64,000 nt of DNA from positions 124,001 to 188,000 of the forward strand of contig NZ_FUYE01000009.1 in NCBI RefSeq assembly GCF_900167535.1. The letters are read 5' to 3'. How positions within the stretch are numbered: position 1 is the first letter of the stretch; each line of letters starts with the position of its first letter. A program made the position numbers and the translations under genes. This DNA is from Prosthecobacter debontii. Lineage in GTDB: Bacteria > Verrucomicrobiota > Verrucomicrobiia > Verrucomicrobiales > Verrucomicrobiaceae. Below, one piece after another: positions 60,596 to 64,000 of the stretch. The notes under the pieces are model-generated. The model ran no database searches. It was not told the DNA's origin and was given only the letters and a program-made list of their open reading frames with translations.

Positions 60596-61390
60596 CAGGG
60601 GCTTGGCTTTCTTTTTGAAGGGCCAGTTGGAGGCGAGGGTGACGGTGAAGGTGTGGTTATTCTCCCAGATGGCCCCACCCCGGCGCTGGATCGTTTGCTC
60701 CAAAAAGCCGAGCTCGATGCGTGTATGCGGGCTGAGTTTGTGACCCACCCCGAGGAAGAGGCGATTCTGATCGAAAAAGTTGCCGCTCACATTGGAGCCA
60801 AAATTGACGAAAATTTCCTCCGAAAAAGCGAGGTAGGTCTTCTTGCTCGCTGTCAGGGGTAGCGTTGTGCGGAGCATGTATCGGATGCGGTTTTCATAGC
60901 GCCAATTTTCCACATTCCAGTCATTGCCAGTTCTCTCCATTTCGCCGATCCAGCGCTGTTCCAAACGAAGGCGGTTTTGCCACTCCAGACCGAGTGCTTT
61001 CACGGAGTAAGTGATCTGCTCCCAGGCCCGATGTTCGGGGAAATCGAAGGCCACGGGGTAGTCTCCATATGGGTAGGTTTTGGCATAGGCCCAGCCTGCG
61101 CTCAGAGTGAGGGATGGACTCAAAGTGTAATTGAGGCCCGGACGCACCATCCATTGCTGCCATTCATCCACGAGATCCGAACGACGTACCTGTCCTTCCA
61201 AATGCAGCCCCCACGGTCCGTCACCCAGAGGGTGATCTCCCACATAGGTCATCCAGACATGAGCGTTGGAATCCAACTCATTATCCGATGCCTCGGCCGT
61301 CACTTCGAGAGAGAACAAAGAGAGGGCAGCAAAAAAGAGAGTCTTTAACCCTGGATTATTTTCTTGGGTATGGGTGGCAGTCTTTAGCAT
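60584..61390 (-). CDS. DUF2490 outer-membrane-type protein
   Basis: The 268-residue protein has a signal-like N-terminus (LKTLFFAALSLFSLEVTAEA) and a beta-strand-rich body typical of DUF2490: VWMTYVGDHPLGDG, RRSDLVDEWQQWMVRPGLNY, LSAGWAYAKTYPYGDYPVAFDFPEHRAWEQI, RLRLEQRWIGE, RIRYMLRTTLPL and IELGFLEQTIQ. It is probably an outer-membrane barrel of unknown function. Its 3' end overlaps the convergent PmoA-like gene. Confidence 0.8.
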   Translation of the reverse strand: MLKTATHTQENNPGLKTLFFAALSLFSLEVTAEASDNELDSNAHVWMTYVGDHPLGDGPWGLHLEGQVRRSDLVDEWQQWMVRPGLNYTLSPSLTLSAGWAYAKTYPYGDYPVAFDFPEHRAWEQITYSVKALGLEWQNRLRLEQRWIGEMERTGNDWNVENWRYENRIRYMLRTTLPLTASKKTYLAFSEEIFVNFGSNVSGNFFDQNRLFLGVGHKLSPHTRIELGFLEQTIQRRGGAIWENNHTFTVTLASNWPFKKKAKPLSLP

Positions 61391-61455
61391 AAGAAAGAGG
61401 CGTAAACCAAAGAGCTGGATGGGTCAATTTGCCAAAATCTGACAGGCCGAATAAA

Positions 61456-61480
61456 GAGTTCTTTAGGGTGGAAAGAACTC
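61456..61480. other. perfect short palindrome upstream of the coiled-coil gene
   Basis: GAGTTCTTT (61456-61464) pairs with AAAGAACTC (61472-61480) across a 7-base loop. It lies about 90 bases before the next start and could be an operator or a weak minus-strand terminator. Confidence 0.4.
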
Positions 61481-61569
61481 AAAATGGGTTAAGAGTCGCA
61501 AAAAAGGACGATTAAGTCCGCGTAGCTTTTTGTCTCCCATTCAGGGGACAAACCCCCAAACCCCATCCC

Positions 61570-62415
61570 ATGAACCCCCGTAACATTGCACTTATCCTTG
61601 TCTTCGCCGCTCTCGGCTATGGCATTTGGCATTATCATTCCGACGCTGGGCGCCTCCGCCAGCAGATCGATCAGCTCAAGGCGTCCCACGAATTGGCGCT
61701 CCAAGCGAAAGATGAAGAACTCCAGCGCTCGTTGGCCTCTCAGAATGAGCAGCATCAGAAGGCCATCCAGAGTCTGAATGACGACTTCGATAAAAAACTC
61801 GTCAGCCTGCGTCAGGATCAGCGTCAGCAGATGGCCAGCGCCTACAAGGAGTTTGAGAATATCTTCTCCGGTAACAAGCAGACCATCGAATACATCAACC
61901 TGCTGGAGAGCAAGGTGAAGTCTGGGCAGGCCCTGTCGAAGAACGAAGTGGAGCGCCTGACCGTCATCACCAGCGGCATCAGTTTCCTCCAGAAGCAGTA
62001 TCAGAAGCCCATGCAGGAGTTCAACGCTCTGCAGGATTACTTTGAAAATGCTTCGAAGCGTCCGAGCGAAAAGCCCAAGTCCAACTTCGGTTTCTTCAAG
62101 CGCATGTTCAGCAAGGACTTCCGCGAGGCAGAAAAAGAGGCTTTGCGTGAGGAAGGTGCCCGCCGCGCTTTCACCGAAGCTCAGGGCAAATTTGAAACCG
62201 TGTATGCCTCCGCTCAGCGCTCCATGCGTGGGGTGAATCTGGATGCGGATGCTCAGGTCAAGAAGCTGAACGAGCTGATCGAAGACAAGAAAGTGGCCAA
62301 CGCTGAGGACCTGACGAGCTTCTTCGATAAAGCCCGCCAAGCCCTGCGCACCCACCAGGACGTGCTCGACTTCGAGCCAGACTCGGTCCCGCAAACTCCC
62401 AAGGTGCAGCCGTGA
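61570..62415 (+). CDS. membrane-anchored coiled-coil protein
   Basis: The 281-residue protein has an N-terminal membrane segment (IALILVFAALGYGIWHY, about 6-22). A long Gln/Glu/Lys-rich coiled coil follows (about 25-150, RLRQQIDQLKASHELALQAKDEELQRSLAS...). A Phe-rich patch FGFFKRMFSKDF near 173-184 precedes a helical tail. I do not recognise a family. It might be a scaffold, or a phage-shock- or division-like factor, but nothing in the sequence decides this. It lies 60 bases before the Gfo/Idh/MocA gene on the same strand. Confidence 0.7.
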   Translation: MNPRNIALILVFAALGYGIWHYHSDAGRLRQQIDQLKASHELALQAKDEELQRSLASQNEQHQKAIQSLNDDFDKKLVSLRQDQRQQMASAYKEFENIFSGNKQTIEYINLLESKVKSGQALSKNEVERLTVITSGISFLQKQYQKPMQEFNALQDYFENASKRPSEKPKSNFGFFKRMFSKDFREAEKEALREEGARRAFTEAQGKFETVYASAQRSMRGVNLDADAQVKKLNELIEDKKVANAEDLTSFFDKARQALRTHQDVLDFEPDSVPQTPKVQP

Positions 62416-62474
62416 TTTTGGGCAAGTTTAGCTTGCTCAAATCCGTATTTTTCTGCCACGCTTAAATCCTTTTT

Positions 62475-63860
62475 ATGGAAACCAACCCATCTGCCTCCTC
62501 GCGTCGCGAGTTTCTGAAGTCCACCGGCAAGACCGTTGCCGGGCTGTCGGTGCTGTCCGGTATCACCCTGCCTCATGTTCATGCCGCTGGAGATGACACC
62601 ATTGATATTGCCCTGGTGGGTTGCGGTGGTCGTGGCACTGGCGCTGCCAGCAACGCCATGGGCGTGAAACAGCGCACTCGCTTGGTGGCGATGGCAGACG
62701 TGCAGGAAAACCGCCTCGAAGCCAGCTTCAACGGCCTGAGCAACAAGCACCCGGATCGCTTCTCCGTCTCGGCGGATTCGAAGTTCATCGGCTTTGATGC
62801 TTACAAGCATGCCATCGACATGCTCAAGCCAGGTGATGTGGTCGTGCTGGCCACACCTCCAGCTTTCCGTTGGGTGCAGTTCAAATACGCCATCGAAAAA
62901 GGCGTGAACGTCTTCATGGAAAAGCCCATTTGCGTGGATGGCCCGAGCGGCAAGCGCATGCTGGAACTCGGCAAAGAAGCCGAAGCTAAAGGCCTGAAAG
63001 TGGGTGTCGGCCTCATGTGCCGCCACTGCCGTGTGCGTGGTGAGCTTTTCGATCGCATCCAACAGGGGGAGATCGGCGATATCATCCTCGGTCGTGCGTA
63101 TCGTCTGCAAGGCCCAGTGGGCACCTGCTTTACGCTGCCTCGCGATAAAGAGACGGAGAAGAGCGAACTGATCTGGCAGATCAAAAACTTCCACTCCTTC
63201 CTCTGGGCCAGCGGTGGTGCTTTCAGTGACTTCAACATCCACAACATCGATGAAATCTGCTGGATGAAGAACGACTTCCCGATCGAAGCCAAGGCCACCG
63301 GTGGCCGCACGGATCGCGGTGACTACATCGATCAGAACTTCGATCACTACAGTGTGGAATACACCTTCCGCGATGGTAGCAAGTTCTGGCTGGAAGGTCG
63401 CAATGCCATGAAGACGCACAACGAGTTTGCCTCCTATGTGCATGGTTCCAAAGGCATGGCCGTCATCTCCACCGCCGGTCACTTCCCATCTCGTGCCATG
63501 ACCTTCAAAGGTCAGAACAAAGATCCGAAGGAAATTATCTGGCGTGGTCCGAAGCAGGAGCCCAACCCCTATGACATGGAGTGGGAAGACCTGATCGATG
63601 CCATCGTGAACAACAAGCCTTACAACGAAGTCGAGCGCGGTGCCAAAGCCAGCCTCGTCACCGTCATGGGCCGTATGTCCGCTCACACCGGTCAGCTCGT
63701 GACTTATGATCAAGTCGTGAACCACGACCAGGAGTTCGCTCCGAATGTGGATAAACTCACCCTGGATGGCCCTGCGCCTATCCTGGCGGATGCCAACGGC
63801 AAGTATCCGATCCCTTACCCAGGTGCCAACGGCATGTATGAGTATGTGGTGAAGGCGTAA
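62475..63860 (+). CDS. Gfo/Idh/MocA family oxidoreductase with Tat signal
   Basis: The 461-residue protein starts with a twin-arginine signal (SRREFLKSTGKTVAGLSVLSG). The NAD-binding motif IDIALVGCGGRGTGA, the family EKP in GVNVFMEKPIC and the C-terminal DFNIHNIDEICWM segment follow. Family members oxidise or isomerise sugars, sometimes by reversible redox chemistry. Exported forms are common in Verrucomicrobiota and Planctomycetota beside DUF6807 and isomerase genes, as here. It ends at a terminator. Confidence 0.92.
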   Translation: METNPSASSRREFLKSTGKTVAGLSVLSGITLPHVHAAGDDTIDIALVGCGGRGTGAASNAMGVKQRTRLVAMADVQENRLEASFNGLSNKHPDRFSVSADSKFIGFDAYKHAIDMLKPGDVVVLATPPAFRWVQFKYAIEKGVNVFMEKPICVDGPSGKRMLELGKEAEAKGLKVGVGLMCRHCRVRGELFDRIQQGEIGDIILGRAYRLQGPVGTCFTLPRDKETEKSELIWQIKNFHSFLWASGGAFSDFNIHNIDEICWMKNDFPIEAKATGGRTDRGDYIDQNFDHYSVEYTFRDGSKFWLEGRNAMKTHNEFASYVHGSKGMAVISTAGHFPSRAMTFKGQNKDPKEIIWRGPKQEPNPYDMEWEDLIDAIVNNKPYNEVERGAKASLVTVMGRMSAHTGQLVTYDQVVNHDQEFAPNVDKLTLDGPAPILADANGKYPIPYPGANGMYEYVVKA

Positions 63861-63913
63861 CTTTGAGTGATGTCGGTGGTGGGTCTCTCGCCACCGATTT
63901 CCCAACGATTCAC

Positions 63914-63948
63914 AAAAAAGGCACCGAGGTTTTCTCGGTGCCTTTTTT
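63914..63948 (+). terminator. intrinsic terminator of the Gfo/Idh/MocA gene
   Basis: GGCACCGAG (63920-63928) pairs with CTCGGTGCC (63934-63942) over a GTTTT loop, with an A-run before and a T-run after. Confidence 0.88.
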
Positions 63949-64000
63949 GTTTGGAGGAATAATACCAGCCTAACGAAATGGTGAGTTAAATTTGATTCCT

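Noticed and set aside
62253..63905. 550-codon open frame antisense to the Gfo/Idh/MocA gene
   Set aside because: Same artefact as above: the plus-strand protein has clear Tat and NAD-binding motifs.

Overview
The window looks like the chromosome of a member of the Verrucomicrobiota, probably near Prosthecobacter or Verrucomicrobium. This is an inference from gene content. Typical PVC-superphylum families occur together: DUF1549/DUF1553 proteins with CxxCH motifs, a DUF1501 protein, a PVC-type haem-binding dehydrogenase-like protein, a PmoA-like (DUF6807) protein, secreted sugar isomerase/epimerase-like and Gfo/Idh/MocA proteins, and a surface protein with choice-of-anchor D-type domains. DNA is GC-rich, coding density is high, and I saw no rRNA, tRNA, CRISPR array or intact insertion sequence.

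Layout. 1-10.2 kb: end of a large repeat-containing surface protein, purL, a His-rich secreted protein, a dihydrolipoamide-dehydrogenase-like flavoprotein and recQ. 10.4-15.4 kb: a PEP-hydrolase-family protein divergent from an AraC regulator with a conspicuous inverted repeat between them, then a DUF1549/DUF1553 cytochrome and an EF-hand protein. 15.6-21.4 kb, minus strand: PIN-PhoH ATPase, prfA, rpmE, a LON-substrate-binding-domain protein and a PDZ protein. 21.5-28.3 kb: an ECF-type sigma factor and likely anti-sigma factor, divergent from a c-type cytochrome and a copper-related group: a small Cys-rich protein, a multicopper oxidase fused to a CopB-like barrel, and two paralogous small Cys proteins with an L,D-transpeptidase between them.

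28.6-38.5 kb: a DUF1549/1553-DUF1501 operon, a MATE exporter, a ceramidase-like protein and a large PVC dehydrogenase/cytochrome protein. 38.6-45.6 kb: two GNAT acetyltransferases, a phosphohexomutase, and a TerB-like/FHA/ABCG fusion transporter. 45.7-50.6 kb: probable ureide utilisation genes (outer-membrane barrel, biuret-hydrolase-family paralog, NCS2-type permease, close BiuH-like enzyme). They are followed by a translationally coupled cupin, hybrid histidine kinase and sigma-54 response regulator (50.2-54.6 kb). 54.6-57.5 kb, minus strand: YajG-like lipoprotein, dGTPase and an orphan 2-oxoacid:ferredoxin oxidoreductase beta subunit. 57.7-63.9 kb: a second YkuD-like protein, a sugar isomerase/epimerase-like protein divergent from the PmoA-like protein, a DUF2490 protein, a coiled-coil membrane protein and a Gfo/Idh/MocA oxidoreductase.

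The least explained features are non-coding. Several intergenic regions hold long, nearly perfect inverted repeats (14.8, 27.8, 34.0, 38.5 and 50.0 kb). There is a structured hairpin region at 57.6 kb, and an intrinsic terminator at 33.8 kb with no recognised gene in front of it other than a 25-codon ORF. The best candidates for a system of interest are the copper group with its oxidase-barrel fusion and the ureide cluster with its adjoining signalling operon.
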